The notes below the pieces were generated by a model. The model did not search any database, was not told where the DNA came from, and worked only from the letters and a program-made list of their open reading frames with translations. From Polyangiaceae bacterium (lineage in GTDB: Bacteria > Myxococcota_A > Polyangia > Polyangiales > Polyangiaceae): a stretch of DNA of 64,000 nucleotides. The position numbers and the translations under genes are program-made. Location: contig JACKEB010000011.1 in the NCBI GenBank assembly GCA_020633205.1, forward strand, positions 372,001 through 436,000, in the 5' to 3' direction. Each line of letters begins with the position of its first letter. Position 1 is the first letter of the stretch. Below are positions 15,887 to 24,306 of this stretch, in pieces.

Positions 15887-17692
15887 TCAGGGACACGGGC
15901 GCAAGATCTTGAGCCCGTCGACCTCGACTTCACACATGCGAGGACCCGAGGTCGGCGGACGCTGAACCGCAGGCGCCTTGAGCTTGATCACCACGCTCTG
16001 GCCGTCCTTCTGCGCCAACACCTTCTCGCTGCCCTTCATCGCTCCCTTGGTGGCGCTGAGTTCGAGCTGCTCATCTGGGTCTGCGACCAGCTCGCACGGC
16101 GTCTTGGGGCAGACCTGAAAGTCACCTTTCTTCAGGATGGCACCCTCAGGCTCCGTCGTGATCTTCAAGGTGTACTTCTCGGGCTTCGCCGGCTCCGGGG
16201 GTGGAGCGCTCACGCTCGCTACGGGCGGCGTTACGCTTCGTGGCTCAGGCAGCCCGACGTTGGAAGCCGTGGGTTCCGCGGCGGGGCCGTCGGTCGTGCC
16301 TTGAGTGCGCATCGCGAACGCCGCCGCACCCGCGCCACCGAGCAGCAACACGGCGACACCGATGATCAAGCCGAGCTTCGACTTCTTCTCTTCGGGGGGG
16401 CGAGTTGGGCCCGTCGCCTCGAGATAGGTGTGCGCCCTCGACAAGCGGTCCGCTTCATTGGGGTCTTCAACGCCGCCGATCGTGATCGCTTGTGCTGGCC
16501 CTTGCTGAGCGGCCTGCGGCGTGGGCATTGGCGGGATGTTACCCTGGGGATACGGGGGGACCCCCGGGGACACAGCCGTAGGCGGGTTGTAGGATGGGCG
16601 ATTCGGGTCCTGGGACAGCGGGTTGGGTGTGGCCTGCCCCGGCGTGAACTGTGCAGACGTTTGTGGACCTGGCCCGCTGAACTGGTGCCCGGTCACGGCG
16701 CCGACCGCCTGGTTCGGGTTGTAGCCGTGGCCCGCTGCCATGGAGAGCTGAGGATCCGACGCCATGAGCTGGCGCGTCACCGGGCCGGCGCCCAGACCTT
16801 CTGGCGTGCCCATCAGGGCCTGGGCCATCTCGTTCATGGTTTGAAAACGCTCATCCGGCTTCTTGGCGAGCGAGCGCATGATGACCGCTTCGAGCTCCGC
16901 AGAGATCTGCAGGTCGGGCGCGATCATGCGCATGGGCGGCGGCGAATCGTTCAAGTGCGCGGCGAGCACCGCCATGAACGTTTCCCCAGTGAAAGGAACC
17001 GCGCCCGTGAACATCTCGTACAGGATGATGCCCGTTGCGTAGATATCGACGCGCTGATCTGCCTTTTTGCCCGCCGCTTGTTCCGGCGACATGTACTCCG
17101 GGGTCCCGAAGATCATGCCGGTCTTGGTGAGCCGCCGGCGCGTAGGCTGCTGCTTCTCTGCCTCTTCATTGCTGCGCAGCTGCGCGATGCCGAAGTCGAC
17201 GATCTTGACGATTTCTTCCCCATCAGCGACGCGCTGCAGAAACACGTTCTCCGGCTTCATGTCGCGGTGGACGACGCCTTTGCCGTGTGCAGCGGAGAGC
17301 GCGCGACAGATCTGCAGCGCGATGCGAATTCCGTCCTGCGGTGACAGCACCACCACCCGCTGCAGCTCGTCCGCGAGGTCGTGACCCTCGAGGAACTCCA
17401 TCGCGAGGTAGAAGGCACCCGTCTCCAGCTGCCCGAAGTCGAAGATCTCGAGCACGTTGGGGTGCTTGATGCGCGAGGCGCTGATGGCCTCTTGTTGGAA
17501 GCGCGTGACGATGTCTGCCTTCGCCGAATACTCCGGGCGCAAGACCTTGAGCGCGACCTTCTTCTCGATTGCCTCGTGCATCGCGAGGTAGACCTCGCCC
17601 ATGCCGCCCTCACCAAGCCGACGCACGACGCGGTAGCGCCCGGCTATGAGCGTATCGATGAGTGGGTCCGAGTTCTGATCCGCTTGGCTCAC
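15887..17692 (-). CDS. Membrane-anchored Ser/Thr protein kinase
   Basis: The GTG at 17692, preceded by GAGGAG, gives a 601-residue kinase. Upstream in-frame sequence lacks kinase character and is excluded. The kinase domain spans about residues 19-285, with P-loop GEGGMGEVY, lysine in VALKVL, catalytic HRDMKPENV, DFG in VDFGIAQL and GTPEYMSPEQ in the activation segment. All catalytic residues are present. A Pro/Gln-rich linker leads to one transmembrane helix (LGLIIGVAVLLLGGAGAAAF, about residue 440). The extracytoplasmic tail has a PEGA-like beta unit (KITTEPEGAILKKG) and ends near a Cys pair. It probably transmits envelope signals to cytoplasmic targets; the substrates are unknown. It is convergent with the Cys-rich lipoprotein gene. 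Confidence 0.92.
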   Translation of the reverse strand: MSQADQNSDPLIDTLIAGRYRVVRRLGEGGMGEVYLAMHEAIEKKVALKVLRPEYSAKADIVTRFQQEAISASRIKHPNVLEIFDFGQLETGAFYLAMEFLEGHDLADELQRVVVLSPQDGIRIALQICRALSAAHGKGVVHRDMKPENVFLQRVADGEEIVKIVDFGIAQLRSNEEAEKQQPTRRRLTKTGMIFGTPEYMSPEQAAGKKADQRVDIYATGIILYEMFTGAVPFTGETFMAVLAAHLNDSPPPMRMIAPDLQISAELEAVIMRSLAKKPDERFQTMNEMAQALMGTPEGLGAGPVTRQLMASDPQLSMAAGHGYNPNQAVGAVTGHQFSGPGPQTSAQFTPGQATPNPLSQDPNRPSYNPPTAVSPGVPPYPQGNIPPMPTPQAAQQGPAQAITIGGVEDPNEADRLSRAHTYLEATGPTRPPEEKKSKLGLIIGVAVLLLGGAGAAAFAMRTQGTTDGPAAEPTASNVGLPEPRSVTPPVASVSAPPPEPAKPEKYTLKITTEPEGAILKKGDFQVCPKTPCELVADPDEQLELSATKGAMKGSEKVLAQKDGQSVVIKLKAPAVQRPPTSGPRMCEVEVDGLKILRPCP

Positions 17693-17983
17693 GCAGGGCT
17701 CCTCGAGGCGTGCAGCGGCCGCCGCCGGGAAGCGAGCGAGCGCACGTCGGGAAAACCTACAATCCCCGCCGCCAAGCGCCAAGGGATCGCGGTTTTCCGA
17801 TGCTCGCCCCTGCCCCAACGCGCGCCAGGTGACGTCGTCCCAGACGGGCGCGGAAAAACCAGACAGGACACGAGGGCCGCTGCATCGCGTCGTGCCTTCC
17901 TCTTGCCGCCGGAGTCAGATTCGGTCCGGGCGGGTTCGGTGGAGCCTCCCAAGTAGCGCACTTCTGATAGGCTGCTCGGTCCC

Positions 17984-18850
17984 ATGATCGTCGTGATGGA
18001 GTCGGATGCTCCGGAATCCGCCATCGAGGCCGTAATCGCGTACCTCGTTCAGAACAACTTCGACGTGCATCGTTCGAGTGGGCAGACGCGCACCATCTTG
18101 GGTGTGGTTGGAGACGTCACCGAGTCAGATGTGGCTGTCGTGCGGGAGATCGAGGCGGTCGCCGAGGTGGTGCGCGTCAGCGAGCCGTATCGCCTGTCGT
18201 CGCGCAAGTTTCGCCAGCGGCAGACGGTGGTCGACGGAGACTTTGGCAGTATCGGTGGAGAGCGACCGTGGATCGCCATCGAGCCGATCGGCTTCCCGGA
18301 GACCACTGCAGATCAGCCTCCAGTGAGCTTGCCTTATGCGCTCGCCGCTGGTCGCCCGTTCGATGCCGCCGTGAGCCGGGGGCGCAACGTGCCCGAGTCG
18401 CTAGGCTCGCTTTCGTGGGTCAGCTTGCACCCAACGCCCCAGTCTCCGAAGTGGCCGATCACGTTCGTGGTGCGGGAGCCGAGCTGGGGGGCCAACAAGT
18501 GGATTGGCGCGGCCGAGCGAGAGCTTGGGCGCAATGGCACGGTGGTGTTGATGGAAGCGGGTGGTGAATACCCGAACGGTGCGCGAACGTTGGAGGTGGC
18601 AGCCATCGCCAGGGCGAAGCTCCGCACCCACCTGCCGATCGTGGTGGATGTGCCCACGATTGCTCAGCGCGCCCGCTACTGCGCGGCGGTCGCCAGCGCG
18701 GCCATCGGAGCTGGCGCCGACGGTGTGGTGCTCCGAGTGTGGGTCGGGCCATCTGGCGACCTTCCGACTCAGCCGGCCACGCTTCATTGGGAAGAGGCAG
18801 TGGAACTCGCAAACAAGCTGCGCGCCATCGGCGAGGTCGTGCGGAAATGA
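17984..18850 (+). CDS. DAHP-synthase-like protein lacking the catalytic core
   Basis: This 288-residue protein begins with a ferredoxin-like domain seen in type I-beta DAHP synthases (IVVMESDAPESAIEAVIAYL, VHRSSGQTRTILGVVGD, VVRVSEPYRLSSRKF). The second half matches the end of the TIM barrel (GRNGTVVLMEAGGEYPNGAR, LPIVVDVPT, AAIGAGADGVVLRV). Between them the GPCSVE and KPRTSP-type segments that bind metal and substrate are missing. The DPSHSGG motif is replaced by DVPTIAQ. DAHP synthases of this type are about 340 residues, so some 50 residues of barrel are gone. Catalysis therefore looks impossible and a regulatory or scaffolding role is inferred. The stop overlaps the tyrA start (ATGA). Confidence 0.75.
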   Translation: MIVVMESDAPESAIEAVIAYLVQNNFDVHRSSGQTRTILGVVGDVTESDVAVVREIEAVAEVVRVSEPYRLSSRKFRQRQTVVDGDFGSIGGERPWIAIEPIGFPETTADQPPVSLPYALAAGRPFDAAVSRGRNVPESLGSLSWVSLHPTPQSPKWPITFVVREPSWGANKWIGAAERELGRNGTVVLMEAGGEYPNGARTLEVAAIARAKLRTHLPIVVDVPTIAQRARYCAAVASAAIGAGADGVVLRVWVGPSGDLPTQPATLHWEEAVELANKLRAIGEVVRK

Positions 18851-19683
18851 GCGCGGAGCCCTTCCCCGGCGAGGCAGTGCTCGTGGTCGGGGTGGGCCTG
18901 ATTGGCGGCTCCATCGCACTCGGCCTGCGCAACGCGGGGGCGCGTGAGATCTGGGGAGCCGATTTGCCGAGGGGGCTTGCCGCCATCGATGAGCCGCAGC
19001 TCTTCAGTCGACTGATCGAGGCGGATCAATCCAGTTTGAAAGACGCTTCGGCTCGCGCCGGTTTGGTGGTCCTGGCGACTCCCTTGCCCGTGATTGAGCA
19101 GCAGCTCGCTTGGCTTTCCGAGGCGGTGTGCGTGACGGATTGTGGATCCGCCAAGCGCGACGTGTGCGAGCGCGCGGAGCAGCTCGGGCTCACGCGGTTC
19201 TGCGGCGGACACCCGATGGCGGGCAAGGAACGTGGTGGCTTCGAGCACGCCTCGGCGCAGTTGTTTCGCGGGCGCAGCTGGTTTATCTGCCCCACGGAAA
19301 CGACCGACGTGTCGAGCGTCGAACGCGTCCGTGAACTCGCCCTGGTATTGGGCGCGCAGCCTGTTGTGGTTGCCCCTGACGCGCACGATCACGGCGTGGC
19401 GCTGACGAGTCATGCCAACCAACTGGTGGCGAGCGCGATGGTGAAGCTCGCGGGAAGGGACCGCCGTCGCTTCGCCGGACCGGGCTTCGCGGACGCGACC
19501 CGGGTCGGTGGTGGGCCGGAAGGGATGTGGAGCGGCATCCTCACCCGCAACTCCGTTGAAGTCGCAGCAGCGCTGGAGGAGCTCGAGAGCGAGCTGAGGA
19601 CGGTTCGCGAGAGCCTTGCGCGTGGAGACGTCTCCGCAGCGCTAGAGTTGCTGGCCGAGGCGCGCCGCCTGAAGCGCTGGTGA
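18847..19683 (+). CDS. tyrA: Prephenate dehydrogenase family protein
   Basis: This 278-residue enzyme starts at the ATG that overlaps the preceding stop. It has an N-terminal Rossmann fold with VLVVGVGLIGGSIALGLRNAG (about residues 11-31). Downstream are VVLATPLPVIEQQL, VTDCGSAKRDVCE and FCGGHPMAGKERGGFEHA, the substrate-binding His/Lys region of the family. The helical dimerisation domain contains HDHGVALTSHANQLVASAMV. It oxidatively decarboxylates prephenate to 4-hydroxyphenylpyruvate in tyrosine synthesis using NAD(P). At 278 residues it is a minimal enzyme without an ACT domain. Its coupling to the DAHP-synthase-like protein suggests that the latter may supply missing regulation. Confidence 0.9.
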   Translation: MSAEPFPGEAVLVVGVGLIGGSIALGLRNAGAREIWGADLPRGLAAIDEPQLFSRLIEADQSSLKDASARAGLVVLATPLPVIEQQLAWLSEAVCVTDCGSAKRDVCERAEQLGLTRFCGGHPMAGKERGGFEHASAQLFRGRSWFICPTETTDVSSVERVRELALVLGAQPVVVAPDAHDHGVALTSHANQLVASAMVKLAGRDRRRFAGPGFADATRVGGGPEGMWSGILTRNSVEVAAALEELESELRTVRESLARGDVSAALELLAEARRLKRW

Positions 19684-19756
19684 GCGGCTCGCAGTAAAAA
19701 AGGTGCTTCGAGCGCGACTCAGTGCTGGGCGCGAAAGTTGCTTCGGACGCGACGGG

Positions 19757-20170
19757 ATGAGGCTCGCAATGACCACGCTGCTGCGCTGGGACAGGCTGTT
19801 GTGCTTGTCGTTGGCCACTTTTGTTTGCGTGGCGTGTGGATTGAATCCCCAGCCTGAGCCTCCGGTGGAGGACCTGACGAGCGACGGAGGGCGGGGCGGA
19901 AGTGGGCGCAGCGCGGGAGGTTCCGGCGGCAGCGGGGTCAGCTCGGGAGGAGCCGAAAACGGCGGTTCTGGAGCTGTGGGTAGCGGCGGTAGTAGCTTCG
20001 ATTTCGATGGCGGTGCGCCAGCGCCAGAAGCCGGGGACGCGGATCCCAATGCCTTCATGGATGGGGGTGAGGGGGGCGAGACGCCTGACTCGGGAGACGC
20101 TGGTGATGCGCCTGACGCGGCAGAAGACGCGGACTCCGACTCCGCTGCCGACGGTGAACTCGCCCTCTAG
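19757..20170 (+). CDS. LNPQPEPP lipoprotein 1
   Basis: This 137-residue lipoprotein starts at the ATG at 19757 (19769 is an alternative). Its signal peptide ends in VCVAC and the mature protein begins CGLNPQPEPP. A Gly/Ser-rich linker and an Asp/Ala-rich acidic tail (GDAGDAPDAAEDADSDS) follow, with no folded domain evident. Two adjacent genes encode proteins with the same motif straight after the lipidated Cys. The function is unknown. The conserved N-terminus may be a sorting or binding tag for the cell envelope. Confidence 0.7.
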   Translation: MRLAMTTLLRWDRLLCLSLATFVCVACGLNPQPEPPVEDLTSDGGRGGSGRSAGGSGGSGVSSGGAENGGSGAVGSGGSSFDFDGGAPAPEAGDADPNAFMDGGEGGETPDSGDAGDAPDAAEDADSDSAADGELAL

Positions 20171-20310
20171 TGCCCTGACGCTGAGTGCGTCGTACATGTC
20201 CGAGGCTGTGCCAAGCTGCGCCATTCGCGGTGCCTTGGCCCGTGGTTTGGCAAACCAGGGTATGGACTGCATCCTGCAGACGTACGCGTGTGCTAATGGA
20301 CCAGCGGGGT

Positions 20311-20877
20311 ATGCGAATGCGCTTGCTTGTTTGGGTGGCGGCCATCGCCTTGGTGACTGGGTGTAGTTTGAACCCCCAGCCCGAGCCACCCACGGGTCAG
20401 GGCGGAAACGGCGGCGTGGGCGGCTCGTCGTTCGGCGGCTCCAGCGGCTCTGGTGGAAGCGGCAACGCAGGCAACGGTGGCAGCGGCGCAGTCGGTGGTA
20501 ACGGTGGGTCTGGTGGTTCCGGCGCGTCGGGCGGCTCCGGTGGTTCTGGTGGGTCGGGCGGTTCGGGCGGCTCCGGTGGTTCGGGCGGCAGCGGCGGCGC
20601 GGCTGGTGCAGCTGGCAGCGGTGGTGCAGCTGGCAGCGGTGGTGCAGCTGGTGGCGCTGGCACCGGAGGCGTAGCTGGCTCAGGCGGCATCGGTGGCACG
20701 AGCGGCTCGGGCGGCATCGGTGGCACGAGCGGCTCGGGCGGCATTGGTGGAGCTGGTGGCTTTGCTGGCGCTGGCGGCGCAGCTGGGACCGCCGGCGCAG
20801 CTGGGGCTGCCGGCGCAGCTGGGACTGGTGGTACCGCGGGCGGTTCCGCGGGGACATCAGGCGGGACAGGCGCGTGA
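20311..20877 (+). CDS. LNPQPEPP lipoprotein 2, Gly-rich
   Basis: The ATG at 20311 is preceded by GCGGGG; ATGs at 20296 and 20317 are alternatives. The protein of about 188 residues has lipobox LVTGC and a mature start CSLNPQPEPP. Almost everything after it is Gly/Ser/Ala repeat, including runs of GGSGGSGG and GGIGGTSGS. It seems to be a flexible anchored chain with no enzymatic domain. The stop overlaps the GTG start of the third family member (GTGA), so the two are translationally coupled. Confidence 0.7.
   Translation: MRMRLLVWVAAIALVTGCSLNPQPEPPTGQGGNGGVGGSSFGGSSGSGGSGNAGNGGSGAVGGNGGSGGSGASGGSGGSGGSGGSGGSGGSGGSGGAAGAAGSGGAAGSGGAAGGAGTGGVAGSGGIGGTSGSGGIGGTSGSGGIGGAGGFAGAGGAAGTAGAAGAAGAAGTGGTAGGSAGTSGGTGA
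20400..20870 (+). repeat. GGC-rich coding repeat in lipoprotein 2
   Basis: About 470 bases encode repeated Gly-Gly-Ser/Ala units. Near-identical blocks recur, for example two tandem copies of GGCATCGGTGGCACGAGC near 20690-20730 and repeated GGTGCAGCTGGCAGCGG near 20605-20650. This is slippage-prone sequence. Confidence 0.65.
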
Positions 20878-21278
20878 GTCGTTGCGGCTGGCGGATCGCA
20901 CTAACGGGGCTGGTCGTCGGCCTCGTGGCTGCTGCGTGTAGTCTCAACCCACAACCAGAGCCGCCTGCAGAGGGGTCGTCTAGCGCTGGCGCGGGTGCCG
21001 TGGGCAATGGCGGTTCAGGCGCCGGCGGCGACATCAACGCTGCGGGTGGAGGCGGCGCACTCGGCGGCGGCGGTCTCGAAAACGGCGGGACTGGCGGTAG
21101 CTCTGGTGGCAATTCGGGAGTGTCCGACGCCGGCAGTGATGCGCCAGTCACCGACGCCGATGGCGGCCGTCTGGATGGCGGCGACGCCGGCGACGCTGCG
21201 ACCGACGCGGGTGACGCGGGTGACGCAGACGCCGCAGATGGTCAGGCCGGCGACGCCACAGCCGACGCTGCGAACTAG
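20874..21278 (+). CDS. LNPQPEPP lipoprotein 3
   Basis: This 134-residue lipoprotein starts at the GTG overlapping the previous stop. Its signal ends AAAC and the mature protein begins CSLNPQPEPP, as in its two neighbours. A Gly-rich linker leads to an Asp/Ala-rich tail (DAGDAATDAGDAGDADAADG), like the tail of lipoprotein 1. The layout suggests gene duplication followed by divergence of the low-complexity parts, while the ten residues after lipidation were kept. The function is not recognised. Confidence 0.7.
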   Translation: MSRCGWRIALTGLVVGLVAAACSLNPQPEPPAEGSSSAGAGAVGNGGSGAGGDINAAGGGGALGGGGLENGGTGGSSGGNSGVSDAGSDAPVTDADGGRLDGGDAGDAATDAGDAGDADAADGQAGDATADAAN

Positions 21279-21358
21279 TGTTCCTGGTCGCGCTACTTTT
21301 GAGACGCGGAAACGCTGTGTCGACTTGTTGAGCGAATCACAGATTTCGCCTCACTGGC

Positions 21359-21895
21359 CTAGTCAGCGCGTGGGGCTTGGCGTCGTTCCACGACGTCGAG
21401 CACGTTGACCAGAAAATCCGCGAGGATACCGTCCGTCACTCGCAGGCGTCTGCTGAGTTCACGGGCGATGTTCAACACGACCAGTGCGTAGGCCTTGAGA
21501 TCGTGGCGATAGAGTGCGTCGAGGTCTGTTGCGCGGATCCGCAGCAAGCGCGACGGGGCCAGGGCGCGTACGCTCGCAGAGCGAGGCTGTACGTCAAGCA
21601 CGCCCATCTCACCGAACCAGTCGCCGGGCCCTAGCACCGCGACTCGCGCGTCAACGCCGGAGCGCGAGCGCTTGACCACTTCCGCTTCGCCTTCGAGCAG
21701 GACAAATAGCTCGCGTGCGGTGTCACCCTCCTTGAAGACCAGATCGCCAGGGTCCGGCTCCACGATCGGGAGCGAGGTCGCGAGATGATCTAGCACTTCG
21801 GTGGAGAGCGCTCCGAAGAGCCCAATCCGCTTCAATTCATCGGCCGTTACGGGTTTGCGGTGAGACACGAAACCTCCGCCGGCGTCATGCGCCAT
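21359..21895 (-). CDS. Cyclic-nucleotide-binding domain protein
   Basis: This 178-residue protein is essentially one Crp-type cNMP-binding domain at about residues 20-140. Typical features are PGDLVFKEGDTARELFVLLEG, LGPGDWFGEMGVLD and PRSASVRA, where the Glu and Arg that contact the ribose phosphate are kept. No helix-turn-helix follows; the C-terminal 35 residues are helical (ALVVLNIARELSRRL). It therefore probably acts as a ligand-binding adaptor rather than a transcription factor. It lies in the same direction as the PilZ gene upstream. Confidence 0.82.
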   Translation of the reverse strand: MAHDAGGGFVSHRKPVTADELKRIGLFGALSTEVLDHLATSLPIVEPDPGDLVFKEGDTARELFVLLEGEAEVVKRSRSGVDARVAVLGPGDWFGEMGVLDVQPRSASVRALAPSRLLRIRATDLDALYRHDLKAYALVVLNIARELSRRLRVTDGILADFLVNVLDVVERRQAPRAD

Positions 21896-21965
21896 GGCGC
21901 TTCACCCTACCCGCTCGGCGCCCATTGGGCCAGTCGCACCGCCGCTGAGCGGGGTGAGAGCAAGC

Positions 21966-22787
21966 TCAGCTGTCTGCGGAGTCGTGATACAGCGGGGCCC
22001 GGCTCTCGCAGAAGTGCTCGATTGCTTCGAGATCCGGCTGGCTGAGGTCCTGAAAAGCGACGCCCATACCGGGTGGCGTGTCATTTCCGCCTTCACGAGT
22101 CCACCTCACGATGCCCTTGGCTTCGACGACGTGACCATCGGGAAGGGCGAAGTAGAGCCCAACTTCCGTGCCTGCCGGTTGAGGCTGGTAGGTGGCGATG
22201 AACACGCCGCCGCTCGAGAGATCTTGGCTCAGCCCAGTGTAGAAGTGTGAGTCGGAGAGCAGTCCAATGTCGGCCTCTACGAAGACACGCTCGCCGCGGG
22301 CTCGCTGCTCGTGGCCGCGGAAACTCGGAGTGTGGATACGTGGGCGACCAGCAGGTGGCGCCGGGGGCACCGTGTCCTCTGGTAGGTTCAGCTCTGATGC
22401 TTCGACGGGCGCGCGTGTATGGAAGATGACGTTGCGCCGGGCACGCTGTTGCGCGCGTGCCACCGGATAAAGCAGCGCTAGTGTTCGCGCGATCGTTTCC
22501 GTCGCGGAAAGAACCGTGGGGTCGCTGAGAGAGTCCCGCTGTAGCGAGGCCAACGCCGCACCAAGTTGCTCTATTGCCGCACGGATCCCTTCGAACGAAC
22601 TGTCCGACTCGCCGGTCTCCACCAGGTAGAGATGACTCGAAGCTTCGGCAGCAGCTTCTATGGCCTGCCGGACACTCGATGTTTGTCCGGCACGCAGCTG
22701 GAGGCTCTCGAGAGCGTTGCTAAGCAGCCGCCGGGCCTCACGAGCGGGGCCTGAAGCCGGAAAGCTTGCCGGTGCGTCGTCGGTCAC
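21966..22787 (-). CDS. PilZ domain protein
   Basis: This 273-residue protein has an N-terminal helical region (ESLQLRAGQTSSVRQAIEAAA, about 30-130). Its C-terminal PilZ-type beta barrel spans about 165-270, with the conserved DLSSGGVFI, EVGLYFALPDGHVVEAKGIVRW and PPGMGVAF. The DxSxxGG motif is present. The arginine pair of a classical RxxxR c-di-GMP motif is not cleanly seen (RARGER), so ligand binding is uncertain. Proteins of this type are common in myxobacteria and affect motility or surface behaviour. It starts at GTG and ends 70 bp before the cNMP-binding gene, suggesting co-transcription. Confidence 0.85.
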   Translation of the reverse strand: MTDDAPASFPASGPAREARRLLSNALESLQLRAGQTSSVRQAIEAAAEASSHLYLVETGESDSSFEGIRAAIEQLGAALASLQRDSLSDPTVLSATETIARTLALLYPVARAQQRARRNVIFHTRAPVEASELNLPEDTVPPAPPAGRPRIHTPSFRGHEQRARGERVFVEADIGLLSDSHFYTGLSQDLSSGGVFIATYQPQPAGTEVGLYFALPDGHVVEAKGIVRWTREGGNDTPPGMGVAFQDLSQPDLEAIEHFCESRAPLYHDSADS

Positions 22788-22850
22788 AGCGGTTGGATGG
22801 TCACGGCGGTCAGGTGACGGAGGGTGGGGAGAGACTAGGAGGGACGCCGC

Positions 22851-23291
22851 TCAGGTCAGGGTCTTGTTGAAGACCACTCGGGGGCGGGCCGGTCCAGCAT
22901 AGTCGTCTACATGGGACACCGTCCAACCGGCCGCCTTGTGAAACGCGATCGAACCTTCATTGCCGGTCGTGGTGATGCCCTTGAGGCGGGTACAGCCTGC
23001 CTTGCGACAGTCCTCCTCGAAGGTTTGGTAGAGCACCTTGCCCACGCCACGACGTCGGTAGTCAGGGTGGATACCTACGAGGTGCACATAGCCCGTCTTC
23101 GGCGGTCCTGGCGCGATGAAGCCAAACAGGAAGCCGACCAGAATTCCGTCGTGCTCCACGACGCGTGCCAGCTGGCCGAGCTCGTAGAAGAAGATGGGGT
23201 GGGCCAGCGCACTGGTTGGTCCTCCCCACCAGCGGTCGATGACCTGAACGATATGGTCGTAGTCTTGCTTGCCGAGCGGGCGCGTAATCAT
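22851..23291 (-). CDS. GNAT-family N-acetyltransferase
   Basis: This 146-residue single-domain acetyltransferase shows GYVHLVGIHPDYRRRGVGKVL, the acetyl-CoA pyrophosphate-binding segment, and a later GNEGSIAFHKAAGW strand-helix. The size is normal for the family. The acceptor substrate cannot be told from sequence. It is encoded upstream of the PilZ gene with a gap of about 60 bp and may share its transcript. Confidence 0.88.
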   Translation of the reverse strand: MITRPLGKQDYDHIVQVIDRWWGGPTSALAHPIFFYELGQLARVVEHDGILVGFLFGFIAPGPPKTGYVHLVGIHPDYRRRGVGKVLYQTFEEDCRKAGCTRLKGITTTGNEGSIAFHKAAGWTVSHVDDYAGPARPRVVFNKTLT

Positions 23292-23640
23292 AGTTCCGAC
23301 GTCGAGCTGGAGTTTCGCCCACCTTACCCACGTACGCCTTCCGTTCCAATCGAAAGCGGCGGTCAGGCGCCGGGCGTATCAACTCCGGCAGTTCTAGTCT
23401 CCTGCCACTGAGTTCGCCCTGAACCTCGCCCACCCCCGCTCGCTGGGGCGCGGGAGTTCGCTGCGCCTGCATGGCGCCACTGAAACGAGGCGCGGCGCGT
23501 TCAATCATTCAGCGAATCGTGGACCCGCCGCGGGGACCTCAAGGCGAACGCCCGCGCTCGGACTGGGTAGGGATAGCAGCGGCGAATACAGCCCCGATGG
23601 CGACTGGTCTGACCTCCTTTCGCGGTGTATGTCGTGCGCC
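23292..23640. other. Divergent intergenic region
   Basis: About 350 bp separate the acetyltransferase from rpe. Open frames here are short, Arg/Pro-rich and unsupported. The region should contain the promoters of both flanking genes, but no consensus is clear. Confidence 0.4.
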
Positions 23641-24306
23641 ATGTCCGCTGATCGCCCTACGCTCATTGCGCCTTCGATCCTCAGCGCCGACATGGCGCGT
23701 TTCGGCGACGAGATTCGTGATGTCGCCGAAGCAGGAGCGGACTGGATTCACGTGGACGTGATGGATGGCCGATTCGTGCCCAACATAACACTCGGCCCTC
23801 CAGTGGTCGCGGCGTTGCGTAAGGTCACGAAGCTTCCCCTCGATGTGCATTTGATGATCGTCGAGCCCGAGCGTTACGTTGAGGACTTTGCCAAAGCGGG
23901 CGCGGATGTGATCAGCGTCCACGTTGAGGCTTCTCTCCACCTGCAGCGTACCCTCGCGGAAATAAGGCGGCTTGGGAAGCGGGCAGGCGTAGTGCTGAAT
24001 CCCCATACGCCGGAGAGCAGTCTCGAGTACGTCCTGGAAGACTTGGACCTGGTGCTCGTGATGAGCGTGAACCCTGGCTTCGGGGGACAAGCGTTCCTGC
24101 CGCAGGTGTTGCCTAAGATTGAGCGCCTGCGTAAGCAGATCGAGGCGCGGGGCTTGAACGTCGACATCGAGGTGGACGGTGGAGTCACCCCGGAGACAGC
24201 GGGGCGCGTAGTCAGCGCCGGAGCGAACGTGTTGGTCGCTGGAAGCGCAGTGTTCGGGCGGCCCGACCGCCGTGAGGCGATCTCAGCCATTCGAGCGGCC
24301 ACATGA
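23641..24306 (+). CDS. rpe: Ribulose-phosphate 3-epimerase
   Basis: This 221-residue TIM-barrel enzyme interconverts ribulose-5-phosphate and xylulose-5-phosphate in the pentose phosphate pathway. Diagnostic segments are IAPSILSADMARFGDE, HVDVMDGRFVPNITLGP with the metal-binding His and Asp, DVHLMI, MSVNPGFGGQAFLPQ and DIEVDGGV. The start at 23641 matches the family's usual N-terminus; an ATG at 23629 is also possible and neither has a good ribosome-binding site. The stop overlaps the next ATG, coupling it to a lipoprotein gene. Confidence 0.95.
   Translation: MSADRPTLIAPSILSADMARFGDEIRDVAEAGADWIHVDVMDGRFVPNITLGPPVVAALRKVTKLPLDVHLMIVEPERYVEDFAKAGADVISVHVEASLHLQRTLAEIRRLGKRAGVVLNPHTPESSLEYVLEDLDLVLVMSVNPGFGGQAFLPQVLPKIERLRKQIEARGLNVDIEVDGGVTPETAGRVVSAGANVLVAGSAVFGRPDRREAISAIRAAT

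Noticed and set aside
20196..20366. A 56-codon frame between LNPQPEPP lipoproteins 1 and 2 (begins MSEAVPSCAIRGALARG)
   Set aside because: The sequence looks protein-like at first but overlaps the start of lipoprotein 2, and no ribosome-binding site precedes it. A frameshifted tail of lipoprotein 1 cannot be excluded.
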